Shown here piece by piece: positions 8,133 through 17,171 of a DNA stretch of 64,000 nucleotides. Under the pieces are notes generated by a model. It saw only the letters and a program-made list of their open reading frames with translations. It was not told the DNA's origin and did no database searches. Source of the stretch: Candidatus Obscuribacterales bacterium (GTDB lineage Bacteria > Cyanobacteriota > Vampirovibrionia > Obscuribacterales > Obscuribacteraceae); contig JAHBVO010000006.1 in assembly GCA_019637435.1 (NCBI GenBank), forward strand, positions 310,001-374,000, read 5' to 3'. The stretch's first letter is position 1; each line of letters opens with the position of its first letter. The position numbers and the translations under genes were made by a program.

Positions 8133-9185
8133 TTAGCGTGCCGTATCGAGAAGCGCAGTCATCAAGCCTGTTCGAGAAACTGAACCGAAGCTTCGGCTCG
8201 AGACTATATCGAATTTAGCGCCTTCCGGAACGAGCCCCAGATCCAGTTCCGGCAAAAGCTGGTTGCCCTGGTCGTCGCTGCCAATCTGCAGAAAACTGAT
8301 CTGCATTTCGGTGGGACTGTTTAGCTTCATGGATGTCTCTATCAATAGATCCTTTAACGAACGTGGACTTGATGGGGCACCGTCCGTGATGACAACAACC
8401 GAAAGCGGACGAGTTCTGCCGAAATCTCGTTGTCTCTCGAAATACTCTTGTACAGCTGTTTTAAGAGCTTTTGTCGCATTGGTGCCGCCGGAAGGTTTAT
8501 ACCTGGTAAAAATATCGCTGACCGATTCAATAGATACGTTGTCGAATTCAGTTACGCGATCGTCGAACAACACTAACTTAAGATTGCTACCGGGCATGCG
8601 CGACAATTGCGATGCAACATGCATTGTTTGTCGCCTGCACCACTCCCAGCGCGTAATTCCTCCGGCACCATTCATCGGACCGCCCATGAGGAATCGATTC
8701 AACATTGGCGGCATATTCCCGGAGGGACAGTCAGCCTCGCTCATACTGCGTGACTTGTCGATAATTATCACAACATCGCGGGAACTGATTCTTTTTAGCT
8801 GCGCCGCGGTTGGTACACTAAACATCGCAGTGGCAACACTCAAAGGCGAACTCTGCGCAAAACCGTTGTATGGAATCGGCGCCGTCTGTTTAATCGCCCC
8901 TGGTGCAACAGTCGAAGCAAAACTTCCAACCAGAGCCTTTCCAATCTGCAGCATCTCAGGAGAAATCTTCGAAGGTGGGCTCTGAAACTTCGGCGCAGTG
9001 CGAACAACATATTGCGAAGACTGTGGAACTGACGATGGCGGAGCGCTATCAGGAGTCGCGCTGGGAAATTGCTCTTGCACATTTCCAGCAGTTACACGAT
9101 CAAGCCTGTAAGTCTGAGCCTCGGCAGCCGGCATGGCTGACATCATTAACACGCAAAATATGGAGGAGGACAATCTTCGAAACAC
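8133..9185 (-). CDS. Exported von Willebrand factor A domain protein
   Basis: 350 residues from a GTG start. The signal peptide is MFRRLSSSIFCVLMMSAMPAAEA. Residues about 24-130 are Pro/Ser/Gln-rich linker. The vWA domain (about 135-345) has a metal-ion-dependent adhesion site: DKSRSMS (D-x-S-x-S), the Thr in GGTNATKAL and the Asp in ITDGAPSS. Such domains bind ligands through Mg2+. It contains three cysteines that could form disulfides after export. No partner AAA+ ATPase (MoxR type) is adjacent, which argues for an adhesion or surface role rather than a chaperone pair. Confidence 0.82.
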   Translation of the reverse strand: MFRRLSSSIFCVLMMSAMPAAEAQTYRLDRVTAGNVQEQFPSATPDSAPPSSVPQSSQYVVRTAPKFQSPPSKISPEMLQIGKALVGSFASTVAPGAIKQTAPIPYNGFAQSSPLSVATAMFSVPTAAQLKRISSRDVVIIIDKSRSMSEADCPSGNMPPMLNRFLMGGPMNGAGGITRWEWCRRQTMHVASQLSRMPGSNLKLVLFDDRVTEFDNVSIESVSDIFTRYKPSGGTNATKALKTAVQEYFERQRDFGRTRPLSVVVITDGAPSSPRSLKDLLIETSMKLNSPTEMQISFLQIGSDDQGNQLLPELDLGLVPEGAKFDIVSSRSFGSVSRTGLMTALLDTAR

Positions 9186-9285
9186 GGCTTAATCCGCCAT
9201 CGGTCAACAGGACCAACGACGAGACAAGCCTCACGAAGTTCCAGACACTAAGGACTATCCAACCGGGAATTCAGACCGAATGTGT

Positions 9286-9522
9286 TTAACGCCCGGGCTG
9301 TACGTTCTGCGGGCCACCTGTGTAATTATAAAGAAGCAGAATTCTTCCGCCGTGCGGTCCCACGGTCAAAGCCATCATGCTCACCATCTGATACCTATAC
9401 TTCAGATGTTCCAAAATAGATTTGGAAACATCATCAGCCGGCACGATGTCCTGACACACCGGAACGGGATTCTTAAAAAACACTCCGGTCTTCAAATCGA
9501 CCATGTCTGTAAGCTTAGCCAT
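9286..9522 (-). CDS. Small conserved-looking protein of unknown function
   Basis: 78 residues starting MAKLTDMVDLKTG. GGGAAG lies about eight bases before this ATG, which favours it over an upstream in-frame ATG at 9546. There are no membrane spans or cysteine clusters; the C-terminal half is strand-rich (MALTVGPHGGRILLLYNY). It sits 100 bases upstream of the vWA gene and 62 bases downstream of the response regulator on the same strand, so it could belong to either transcript. Function not recognised. Confidence 0.6.
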   Translation of the reverse strand: MAKLTDMVDLKTGVFFKNPVPVCQDIVPADDVSKSILEHLKYRYQMVSMMALTVGPHGGRILLLYNYTGGPQNVQPGR

Positions 9523-9584
9523 AACTTGACTTCCCTGAATTTGCAAAGATTCCAGGCGTAAATATTATCAAAAAAGCGGAAGAC

Positions 9585-10262
9585 TCACACGCGCAACCGA
9601 TAGCCGACTCGCGAGATGTTCTCGATAATCGATTTCGATAAATCCTCATCGCCGTCCAGAACCTTACGAATTCTGCGAATGGAAGCTCGTAGACCTTCAG
9701 CCGAGGCTTCCGATTCGAATTGCCAGACCCGAGCTAACAACGTGTCTGCAGGAAAAACTTCATCAGGATGGCGCATAAGAAATTCGAGCAAAGCAAAATC
9801 GCGCGGCAACAAATGCACTGACTGTCCACCTTTGGTCACTCGATGCTTGACCGGATCAAGGACGATATCACGCACCTGAAGAGTGTTGCTGGCAAAGACT
9901 TCCCGGCGGCGAAGCAACGCTCGCACGCGAGCGACGAGTTCTCGCATATCGAATGGTTTCGTCAGATAATCATCAGCCCCGGTGTCCAAACCTTGCTCTT
10001 TGTCTTGAATAGCGCCCTTACCGGTGAGCATCAAAATGGGTGTCTTACCGCCGTTTGATCGATAGGCTTTCAATAAGTCAATTCCATTCAGCCCTGGCAG
10101 ATTCCAGTCGAGCACAATGACGTCGTACTCAGCGACCTGCAAAAATTCCATTCCTTCGATTCCGGTCGCCGCTCTCTCGATCGTATGACGCTCGAGTGTC
10201 AGTCCGTCCACGATGGTCGCGGCGAAGTCGTCATCGTCTTCAACTACCAGAATCTTAGCCAT
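9585..10262 (-). CDS. OmpR/PhoB-family response regulator
   Basis: 225 residues starting at MAKILVVEDDDD. The receiver domain (1-115) has the acidic pocket EDDD, the phospho-acceptor Asp52 in VIVLDWNLPG, Thr80 and Lys102 in LTKPFD. The winged-helix DNA-binding domain (about 130-225) has the family pattern LLPRDFALLEFLMRHPDEVF, SIRRIRKVLDGD and ISRVGYRLRV. It is transcribed divergently from the histidine kinase gene 82 bases away, which is its likely partner. An in-frame extension to 10619 overlaps the kinase gene and is not real. Confidence 0.93.
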   Translation of the reverse strand: MAKILVVEDDDDFAATIVDGLTLERHTIERAATGIEGMEFLQVAEYDVIVLDWNLPGLNGIDLLKAYRSNGGKTPILMLTGKGAIQDKEQGLDTGADDYLTKPFDMRELVARVRALLRRREVFASNTLQVRDIVLDPVKHRVTKGGQSVHLLPRDFALLEFLMRHPDEVFPADTLLARVWQFESEASAEGLRASIRRIRKVLDGDEDLSKSIIENISRVGYRLRV

Positions 10263-10274
10263 AATCTCGACATC

Positions 10275-10288
10275 CTGAGGTGCCTCAG
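10275..10288. promoter_or_regulatory. Short palindrome in regulator/kinase divergent region
   Basis: CTGAGG-TG-CCTCAG, a perfect 6-bp inverted repeat with a 2-bp spacer, 12 bases before the response-regulator start and 57 before the kinase start. A site for autoregulation is possible. OmpR-family proteins usually bind direct rather than inverted repeats, so the assignment is weak. Confidence 0.3.
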
Positions 10289-10344
10289 AATGACTATATC
10301 GCCCCTTATTTGTTTTGCCTAGACATAAAGGGAATAATGGATTT

Positions 10345-12171
10345 ATGCGCCCGCACATGTCTTTATCAATGCAAGTTCTGTGTCTGGTCATCATCCCACT
10401 GGTGGTGCAATTGATCTCGCTTGGCGTGCTTGCTTCGCTGCAAAATGAGCTGGACAATGACCTTCGGAAAGCGGACCGGGCGCGGCGCATCGCGGATACA
10501 GTGCACGCGATTTGTGCAGACATGTATGATGCGATGGCCAAGGGTTCCGGCGAGAAACACCGAACGGTTGAAATGCCGGACGACAAACTGTACGGTCTGC
10601 CGGAAAGATTCGAGGCCAACTACAAGACGCTGAAAGCGGCTACCAAAGACAATAGCCAGGATTATCAAATCGTCATAAAGTCAGAAACAGCGGCAAGGGA
10701 AATTCTTAAGGTCTTTCACGCGCTTCAACTGTCGATAAATACACAGAGCGAAGAAGAAGGAAGAGAGTACCGCAAACCCTTATGGAAAGCCATTCGAGAG
10801 AAGAGCAAGGTATTGCTCAATCAAGATCTAATTGATCTAGGCGCAAGTCAAAAATTGTTGGCCAACAAAAGTCCCGAGAAGCAAGCAGAAATTCGGGAGC
10901 GAATTCAATCAACTTTGTTTTTTGCAGGCATGTTCAATCTTATTTGCTTGCCGTTGATTGCGGCAATCTGGGTGCGCGGCTTCGCACTTAAGGTGAAAAC
11001 AATTAACGATAATCAGTTTAGACTTGCAAGCAATCTTCCCCTGAATCCTGTTCTCGAGGGTGAAGACGAGCTTGCGAAACTCGATTCTGTTTTTCACAAA
11101 ATGGCGAGCGAACTGCAGGAGTCTGCAAGAAAAGAGAGAGCACTGCTGGACAACGCCAAAGATTTGATATGTTCGATAGATGCCGGCGGCAAGTTCGTCG
11201 CAATTAACCCGGCAGCCGAACCTTTACTGGGATACCATCAGGACGAACTTATCGGTGCCCATCTCGTTGACTTGATCGCACCTGATGATGCCGGTCGAGC
11301 ACTTTCCTATCTCGATAAAATCAAGAATGAAACAGACGCCGCTCCTCTGGAATTAACTCTCCGGCGAAAGGACGGTACGTTTACCGAGGTGGTTCTTTCC
11401 GCGCACTATGAGCAAACCGAAAACTCGATCTTCTGTGTTGTTCACGACATAACCGCACGCAAACAGGCAGAGCGTCTGCGACAGGAAGTCGTGGCGATGG
11501 TTACGCATGATCTGCGCACTCCCCTTGGCACAGTTAAAAACGTTCTCGATTTTTTGGAAAGCGGGAATTTCGGAAATCTTGATGAGAAGGGAAACCGATA
11601 TGTTATATCGGGGCAGAGAAACGTCGACCGCATGATGACACTTATAAACGATCTGCTGGACGTCGAAAAAATTTCTTCAGGACGCATGGAGCTCGATCTA
11701 GAAGTTTTCGAACTGGATGATTGCTTCCAAAACTGCTCGGAGCTGCACGGCGGGCTCGCGGAGGAAGCAGGTGTAAAACTAAATGTGGTGCCAACGGACA
11801 TCGTTATTAAAGCGGATCACGAAAAACTTCAGCGTGTTCTTTCCAACCTTGTGACAAACGCCATCAAGTTTTCTCCTTCCGGCGGGACGGTTACAGTCAG
11901 CGCAGAGAGACTTGTTATGGATGGTTCTAGTAAGGCGCAAATAAAAGTAGAGGACCAGGGCACTGGAATACCTGAAGATCAGATTGAATCAGTCTTTGAA
12001 CGGTTTCAACAGGTCAGTGGCACAGCAAAGAAATTTGGTGGCTCCGGACTGGGTCTTGCGATCTGCAAAGCTATCACCGCGTTGCACGGCGGTCGAATCT
12101 GGGTTGAAAGCGTTCCTCATAAGGGGACTACCTTCACAGTGGAACTCGATTGCGTTATCCAATCTGCCTGA
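10345..12171 (+). CDS. Membrane PAS-containing sensor histidine kinase
   Basis: About 608 residues from the ATG at 10345, chosen because AAAGGGA lies 11 bases upstream; a TTG at 10315 is an alternative. Order: membrane span (about 8-28), extracytoplasmic helical sensor (about 30-190), second span (about 193-215), HAMP-like linker, PAS domain (about 260-375; DNAKDLICSIDAGGKFVAIN), HisKA with the phospho-acceptor His about 388 in VTHDLRTPL, and HATPase_c with the N box (NLVTNAIKFSPSGG), G1 (DQGTGIP) and G2 (GGSGLGLAICK). It is paired with the divergent response regulator. The signal is not identifiable from sequence. Confidence 0.93.
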   Translation: MRPHMSLSMQVLCLVIIPLVVQLISLGVLASLQNELDNDLRKADRARRIADTVHAICADMYDAMAKGSGEKHRTVEMPDDKLYGLPERFEANYKTLKAATKDNSQDYQIVIKSETAAREILKVFHALQLSINTQSEEEGREYRKPLWKAIREKSKVLLNQDLIDLGASQKLLANKSPEKQAEIRERIQSTLFFAGMFNLICLPLIAAIWVRGFALKVKTINDNQFRLASNLPLNPVLEGEDELAKLDSVFHKMASELQESARKERALLDNAKDLICSIDAGGKFVAINPAAEPLLGYHQDELIGAHLVDLIAPDDAGRALSYLDKIKNETDAAPLELTLRRKDGTFTEVVLSAHYEQTENSIFCVVHDITARKQAERLRQEVVAMVTHDLRTPLGTVKNVLDFLESGNFGNLDEKGNRYVISGQRNVDRMMTLINDLLDVEKISSGRMELDLEVFELDDCFQNCSELHGGLAEEAGVKLNVVPTDIVIKADHEKLQRVLSNLVTNAIKFSPSGGTVTVSAERLVMDGSSKAQIKVEDQGTGIPEDQIESVFERFQQVSGTAKKFGGSGLGLAICKAITALHGGRIWVESVPHKGTTFTVELDCVIQSA

Positions 12172-12190
12172 GCCATGCAGTTCGGCTCAG
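12168..12190. terminator. Hairpin over the kinase stop codon
   Basis: CTGAGCC (12168-12174) pairs with GGCTCAG (12184-12190) around a nine-base loop and includes the TGA stop. No T-run follows, so termination would be partial at best; it may lower read-through into the next gene. Confidence 0.3.
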
Positions 12191-12298
12191 TCTGAAACGC
12201 AGTCACAGATTCGTCACTTATCAATCACCAATCCATCACTCGCCAATCGTAAAGTGAGAGTCATGCACCCACGACTCCCTTACTTCGAGGATCAAACC

Positions 12299-13018
12299 AT
12301 GTCAGACGCTAGACCCGTTTCAGATGGTGCCGTTATTAATCTCAAACCAACGACACACGAAATGTCATCGATGCATAAGGAATCGTGGCAGTATAACCCC
12401 TCTGAGAAAAAACAATTACCGACCAAGGAGCCCGCCAACGGAACGCTTGAATTCGACGATATCTATAAGTCCACCGCTCACGTCGGAAAACCTGTCGATT
12501 CGTTTAAAGCAACAAAGATCTCCGAAGGCAAAATGGTTGAAAAATCTGTGGACAAAACAGAAAAGCCTTTCGATAAAACACACAAATTAGATGGAAAGAC
12601 TGTAGAGAAAAATCTCGACATCGAAAAAAATAATGAGAAGAAACCGCTCGAGAAAGAAGCGAAGCTCAAGAAGTTAACCGAGGAAGACATCATTGCGCTC
12701 AAGAAAAAATTAGGCGAAGCGGGAGGTCGGATAGGCGGATCAAAATGCGACATCAAGCCCGACTTCTGGAGCGGAATGGCAAAGACGTTTGGATTCGATT
12801 CCACTCCGAAGTGCTTCTCGGGCAGTATCGGTGGTCACTTAGAGAGAGTTGACAAACCAGAAAAGCTTGAGAAGCTGAACCCTCAATACATCAAGCCGCC
12901 TGTAAAAGACATGGCTGAGGTCGAAAGACAAAATATCATTGACAGAAAAAAATTCGAACAAAGCATGACGCCGGAGCAGCTCAAGAAGATCGAAGAGATG
13001 AAAAAGAAGCATAACTAA
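12299..13018 (+). CDS. Lys/Glu-rich hydrophilic protein, unknown
   Basis: 239 residues starting MSDARPVSDGAV; a GAGG eight bases upstream supports this ATG over one at 12263. The protein is rich in Lys, Glu and Asp, with degenerate repeats such as KSVDKTEKPFDKTHKLDGKTVEKN, predicted helical or disordered. A short more ordered segment holds two cysteines (SKCDIKPDFWSGMAKTFG and STPKCFSGSIGG) that could pair or bind metal. The C-terminus is a charged helix. No signal or membrane span is visible. It lies 128 bases after the kinase on the same strand and before a strong terminator. Function not recognised. Confidence 0.7.
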   Translation: MSDARPVSDGAVINLKPTTHEMSSMHKESWQYNPSEKKQLPTKEPANGTLEFDDIYKSTAHVGKPVDSFKATKISEGKMVEKSVDKTEKPFDKTHKLDGKTVEKNLDIEKNNEKKPLEKEAKLKKLTEEDIIALKKKLGEAGGRIGGSKCDIKPDFWSGMAKTFGFDSTPKCFSGSIGGHLERVDKPEKLEKLNPQYIKPPVKDMAEVERQNIIDRKKFEQSMTPEQLKKIEEMKKKHN

Positions 13019-13068
13019 CACTCTCGAAAAGTGTTCTGGAAGAGTTTTTAAACAAGATGAGCAAACGA

Positions 13069-13098
13069 AAAGTCCGGCGCAATAGCTCGCCGGACTTT
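13069..13098. terminator. Bidirectional intrinsic terminator between convergent genes
   Basis: Perfect 11-bp stem (AAAGTCCGGCG at 13069-13079, CGCCGGACTTT at 13088-13098), 8-base loop, with an A-run before and a short T-run after. It lies between the converging Lys-rich and FecR genes. Confidence 0.8.
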
Positions 13099-13129
13099 CC
13101 GTTCATGGCGGAGCGACACCAAGGAACGC

Positions 13130-14545
13130 TCACCGACCCAGAACCCCTCCGAGGACGGTTCTGCCAGTTAGTCCACTCGTCAGACCCCCAACGGTACCTC
13201 CTACAACGCCACCGACTGTGGAACCTAATCCGGCGGGAAGCACGTTGGTTACATTAGTCACACCGGCTAGTCCAGCATTTCTGCCGCCGCCGCCAAGGAT
13301 GGATGTAACGGAGCTGATAGGCGAGTTCTTGCCTCCGAGGATGGAAGCTGTATTGCCGCTAAGAACAGAGCCCATTGCGCCGTTGATGAAGGTTGCATTA
13401 AGCCTGGTTTGTTTCTTTCCATATTTCACATGAAACTTCTTCACGCCAGCCATATTTCTTGTGGAAGAACTATTCCCCGTGACCGAATTTAGCACCGATG
13501 TTGGTGCCCAAGTTACGAGATCCAGCGGATCTATTTTGGCTACGTCAAGCACGTCGCCGCCCAGATTATAGGAGGAAAGAATCGGTAGCTGCTTGATCTG
13601 CAACCCTTTGAGAACCGAACCTTTCCCGCTCAAGGATTTGAGCAAAGACTTCTGAACGAAGTCACCCTTGGCGAGCGAAACGGGGAAACCATTCAATAAG
13701 GAAGTCTCGAGCGTTTTGCCGCTCAGAGAATTTACTAGCGAAACAGAATCCACTGAATCGAAAAGCGGCAATTCCTCGACCAGATCTCCAACAGCCTCCA
13801 CTGTGCCGGGAAGGTCTAAGAGCTGGAAACCGATTACAGTTCCGAACACGTCGCATGTTCCATTTCTAGTCAACGCTTCAAGCACATCGGTTTGAGTCAG
13901 ACCGCCGGTTAAAAATCCAGTATCCGGAATGGCGCTGCTCGTACTGCTTGAAGTCTTACGAGCGCGATGTGGCGCACGATCGTTTTGCTTTCCTCGGTCT
14001 CTCTTGTCTCTCTTGTCTGCAGCGACGTAACTCATACCTGGCGTCAAACGAAGAACACTCTGGTCCAGCCGGTTTGTAATTTCAGCTACGCCTTCCAGCA
14101 CGCTTACTCGAGTACCATTAATTCCCTGGTCGAACAGCAAGGTCGTTCCTTTTGCCACGACCTGCGCATGCTCGGTCCAGATTGTGTAGTCGCTATCGCC
14201 CGCTTTTCGATCATGATTGAAAAGAAACTTTCCGCCAACTACATAGATCAAGTTTTGCTTTGGACTGACAGTGTATACCGTATTCGGTGCAGAACGTAGA
14301 GTGATGTTGTCGAACTTGGCTTCACTGAAAGAGTCTTTTCCGGTGCCAATTTGCATTCCATCGTCAATGAAATCGCCTTGCGCTGCGGGTACAGGCGCAG
14401 CCCATTGCGTGTGCTCATCGTCTGAGAAGCCGCGCTTAAACACCTGCCCTTCGGCAAAGGTGAGTGTTCCGCCTTCGGCAAAGGCCGCCGGTGCTTGAAG
14501 GGCACACAGCGTTATAAGTGATAATGCTAGTGGATGTAATCGCAT
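13130..14545 (-). CDS. Exported FecR-domain protein
   Basis: 471 residues from the ATG at 14545, with GGAGCG before it; an in-frame upstream start would spoil the signal peptide MRLHPLALSLITLCALQAPAAFAEG. Residues about 20-170 match a FecR-like domain: TLTFAEGQVFKRG, DDGMQIGTGKDSFSEAKFDN, VYTVSPKQNLIYVVGGKFLF and the typical AQVVAKGTTLLFDQGINGTR, VLEGVAEITN. A basic linker (KRDKRDRGK) is followed by about 250 residues of Leu/Ser/Gly-rich sequence ending in Gly/Val repeats. Classical FecR regulates an ECF sigma factor through a membrane span, but neither a span nor a sigma gene is seen here. This one is more likely a surface or periplasmic protein. Confidence 0.8.
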   Translation of the reverse strand: MRLHPLALSLITLCALQAPAAFAEGGTLTFAEGQVFKRGFSDDEHTQWAAPVPAAQGDFIDDGMQIGTGKDSFSEAKFDNITLRSAPNTVYTVSPKQNLIYVVGGKFLFNHDRKAGDSDYTIWTEHAQVVAKGTTLLFDQGINGTRVSVLEGVAEITNRLDQSVLRLTPGMSYVAADKRDKRDRGKQNDRAPHRARKTSSSTSSAIPDTGFLTGGLTQTDVLEALTRNGTCDVFGTVIGFQLLDLPGTVEAVGDLVEELPLFDSVDSVSLVNSLSGKTLETSLLNGFPVSLAKGDFVQKSLLKSLSGKGSVLKGLQIKQLPILSSYNLGGDVLDVAKIDPLDLVTWAPTSVLNSVTGNSSSTRNMAGVKKFHVKYGKKQTRLNATFINGAMGSVLSGNTASILGGKNSPISSVTSILGGGGRNAGLAGVTNVTNVLPAGLGSTVGGVVGGTVGGLTSGLTGRTVLGGVLGR

Positions 14546-15207
14546 GATCTTCGCTCCGTTCAAAAGGGGTCCGTGGTCGGCCAAGAAAAGCCGGACCTAT
14601 GCGCGAACAGTACAAGGACTAAACTAGCCCAGTGTTTTGAAGCGCTGTCAACCGGACGAGGCTAAGCTGTTTGCCTGTCATGGTTCTGTGCTTAAATCTA
14701 GTGATACCTGATGTGATACCGTTCCGGTCAATCGAATGGAAAAATTCCGAATCAACGACTCAGCACACTTCCCGGATTTTTTTGTTTCTCTCGAAACATC
14801 CGTGTGAATTCTGTAGCATACAGTTCACATGTCCACACTCTATTCTTCAGATTTCCAACAACGCAATTGGAACGCACTACAACTTCCAACACTGGCGATT
14901 CGCTATTCATGCCGTTTTTCATTTACTTTGAGACCATCACGTTTCAGAATAGATGTAGAACAATTTACGCTAAAAGAGTTCAGTGCCACCACAAACAGTG
15001 CACTAAAGTGTGATTAACATCCCACCAGAGTGGGATAGACCAAAGAACAATCACTCCCAGGTGCATCAACCTGGTGAACGAAGGTGTGACAAGCGCCTTC
15101 GGCAATGTTACACCGTCGTCTGAGTAAGTGTTACGCGCACAGAAAAGGATTGACTCTGGTGGAATAATTGACTATCGACATAACCTGACTACGATGGAAA
15201 CAAGAGC
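14546..15207. other. Non-coding region with a direct repeat and three stem-loops
   Basis: The 660 bases contain no convincing gene; open frames of 60-86 codons lack ribosome sites and protein-like composition. GTGATACC is repeated at 14701-14708 and 14713-14720, four bases apart. Three stem-loops follow in a row: 15019-15036 (7-bp stem, ATCCCAC/GTGGGAT), 15057-15074 (6 bp, CCAGGT/ACCTGG) and 15083-15114 (9 bp with one G-T pair, enclosing GCC-TTC-GGC). The region lies upstream of the FecR gene and downstream of the next minus-strand gene, so it could be a structured leader, a small RNA or a processed 3' end. Confidence 0.45.
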
Positions 15208-15810
15208 CTACGTTTCGATACTAGGAGCGTATTCTCTCCACGACATTCCGAAGGTCCATGCGACAGCCTCCTTTGCGGTTCTCATATAAGGAGGCACCCG
15301 CAGAAAATAACGAGAGGGTTTTCCCGAAGGACCAACAGTCGCATCGTAGACGCACAAGAGCATGATTGGCTCGTCTCCTGCTGTTAGCTGCTTTCGGTAC
15401 AGTTGCCCGTAACGGCTTTCGTCAAGCAAGGTCGCGTTCGAGTCACGCAAAAACTTCTCCAGTCCGAACTGCTGTATCAAGCTCTTGTAGTTTGCCCACA
15501 ATCCATCCGCTTCTCCGTCAGAGATCACATGTCGGAACCAGGCAAACAACCTACTAAGAGATACAAAATGCAACCAGACATACAACGTGCAAACAAAGAA
15601 AAACATATGAACGTCTTTGTCTTGAGGATTGGCTATCCAGCCAAACAGGCGGTTTACGGATAGTTGAAGAAGTTCAATCCCCTTCAACGCACTGAGACCG
15701 AACAGAAGCCAGAACAGAAATACGAGGTTAAGAACAACGGGTCCAATCCTGTCGTCGGAATCGTCAAGCTCATGAATTTTGACTTCGGTTAAGCACTCTT
15801 TGCCCGACAT
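15208..15810 (-). CDS. Small membrane protein with C-terminal soluble domain, unknown
   Basis: 200 residues. An acidic N-terminus (about 20 residues) precedes two membrane spans (about 24-48 and 66-88), separated by a short loop. The C-terminal half is soluble: WANYKSLIQQFGLEKFL, then SRYGQLYRKQL, VYDATVGPSGKPSRYFLRVPP and finally MRTAKEAVAWTFGMSWREYAPSIET. The last stretch is a pattern I have a vague memory of in proteins of unknown function that end with a V-A-W-T-F-G motif, but I cannot name the family. The ATG has AGGACGGA upstream. It stands alone, without close partners. Confidence 0.7.
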   Translation of the reverse strand: MSGKECLTEVKIHELDDSDDRIGPVVLNLVFLFWLLFGLSALKGIELLQLSVNRLFGWIANPQDKDVHMFFFVCTLYVWLHFVSLSRLFAWFRHVISDGEADGLWANYKSLIQQFGLEKFLRDSNATLLDESRYGQLYRKQLTAGDEPIMLLCVYDATVGPSGKPSRYFLRVPPYMRTAKEAVAWTFGMSWREYAPSIET

Positions 15811-15982
15811 AATCCATCCGTCCTTTAAGCCTCCTTTTCCACCTTACCAGAACAATCGCCGCGGCGTTAGCACAGATGCAAAACAGCAGCTCTAGAGGCT
15901 GGATCAACACTGCTAACGAAAAACAAGCACCTGATTTCGCCTGCAACTATAATGAGCAACAAGCAAAATTTGAGGGAATCGT

Positions 15983-16960
15983 GTGTCCAAGGTCAGAGCA
16001 GCCGTGACGCTAAAAAAAATCACTTCAGTATCGCTCATAACGCTTGGCACAATAGTGACCAGCGCCACCCTCGCCGGATTTGTCCCGAATCAGCAGCTTT
16101 GCGACATTGCCAGCCAGTTTCGACTCCTCTATGTCATAGTTCTCGGTTTAATTTTGGTGCCACTGATAGCAGTTCGTTCGGTGGTCGGAACCGCAATTGT
16201 CGCAATCGGTTTTGTAATCAACTCCGTCCCCATAATTCTTCTTTCGATTAAACCGAGTTGCGAGCATCCCAACAAAATGCAGACGGTCACGCTGCTAAAC
16301 TACAACTCCGAATTTCAAGCAAATAACCGAGTAGATCTACTCCGACAGGAGATCGACAAAAAACGTCCTGACGTAATCGCGCTGGTAGAAATCAATCAAG
16401 ATTGGCTGGACAAGCTTCAGCCGTCCCTAAAGGAATATCCACATCAAACACTTGCGCTTGACGGTCCGGGACTCGCTCTCTTCAGCAAATTCCCAGTCAA
16501 GAAAGCAGAAATCAAACATTTTGGAAAAACTAATCATCCCAGAATACTCGCAACACTCGCAGTTGGAAGCAAGCAATTGAATTTGATCGTTGCTCATCCA
16601 ACGACGCCCAAAGTATCGGGTTTTGCAGAACGCAATCAGGAACTCAAGCTGATAAGCGACGAGGCGAAGGCACTCGCATCACCGAAAATGGTTGTCGGAG
16701 ACTTTAACTGTACGCAGTTTTCACCAGCGTTTAAACAGTTTGCAACTGCAGGTCTCCATGACTCCTCCCAAGGATTCGGCCCCCAACCAACCTGGCCCGC
16801 TCGGACAGGACGTGTAATTCCTAATACCTTCATACCGCCTGTGGTGCCGATTGACCATGTGCTTGTAAGCGGCGATGTTTGCGTTAAGAAACGGGAGGTA
16901 GGACCGCCTCTTCAATCCGATCACCTGCCTGTTTTCGTAGCTGCGAGCCTTCCCCAATAG
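15983..16960 (+). CDS. Membrane-anchored endonuclease/exonuclease/phosphatase-family protein
   Basis: 325 residues from a GTG start preceded by GAGGG. The N-terminal part holds about three hydrophobic spans (residues about 15-95). The C-terminal domain follows the EEP fold: TLLNYNSEF (N), DVIALVEINQDW (catalytic Glu), LIVAHPTTP (His), MVVGDFNCTQFSP (GDFN) and IDHVLVSG...SDHLPVFV (Asp-His). Members include DNases, phosphodiesterases and sphingomyelinases. The domain with membrane spans at this length resembles YafD-like proteins. The active site would face the periplasm if the final span orients outward. Confidence 0.85.
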   Translation: MSKVRAAVTLKKITSVSLITLGTIVTSATLAGFVPNQQLCDIASQFRLLYVIVLGLILVPLIAVRSVVGTAIVAIGFVINSVPIILLSIKPSCEHPNKMQTVTLLNYNSEFQANNRVDLLRQEIDKKRPDVIALVEINQDWLDKLQPSLKEYPHQTLALDGPGLALFSKFPVKKAEIKHFGKTNHPRILATLAVGSKQLNLIVAHPTTPKVSGFAERNQELKLISDEAKALASPKMVVGDFNCTQFSPAFKQFATAGLHDSSQGFGPQPTWPARTGRVIPNTFIPPVVPIDHVLVSGDVCVKKREVGPPLQSDHLPVFVAASLPQ

Positions 16961-17171
16961 TTTCCGACCAGACGACTCCCGCACCGGATACGATTCTGGG
17001 TTTAAAAACAGTTGCAAATTAAGTTTGAGCCGACATTTTTCAGGTACGAACAGGATTGTCATTAAGCGATAATTGAAAGCACACCGAAAGGCAGAACCCA
17101 GTCGGATCATAGTGTCGCGAGCCTAGAAAGCCAGCGACACAAGCAATCACCCAGAAACCCAAGAGGCCAAG

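Noticed and set aside
10263..10619. Upstream extension of the response-regulator gene
   Set aside because: The extra residues overlap the kinase gene and are not part of a receiver domain; MAKILVVEDD is the canonical start.
13130..14545. FecR protein as an anti-sigma regulator
   Set aside because: It has a cleavable signal peptide, no membrane helix and no sigma factor nearby.
14671..15017. Short open frames in the gap upstream of the FecR gene
   Set aside because: Overlapping frames of 62-86 codons with no ribosome sites and AT-rich non-coding composition.
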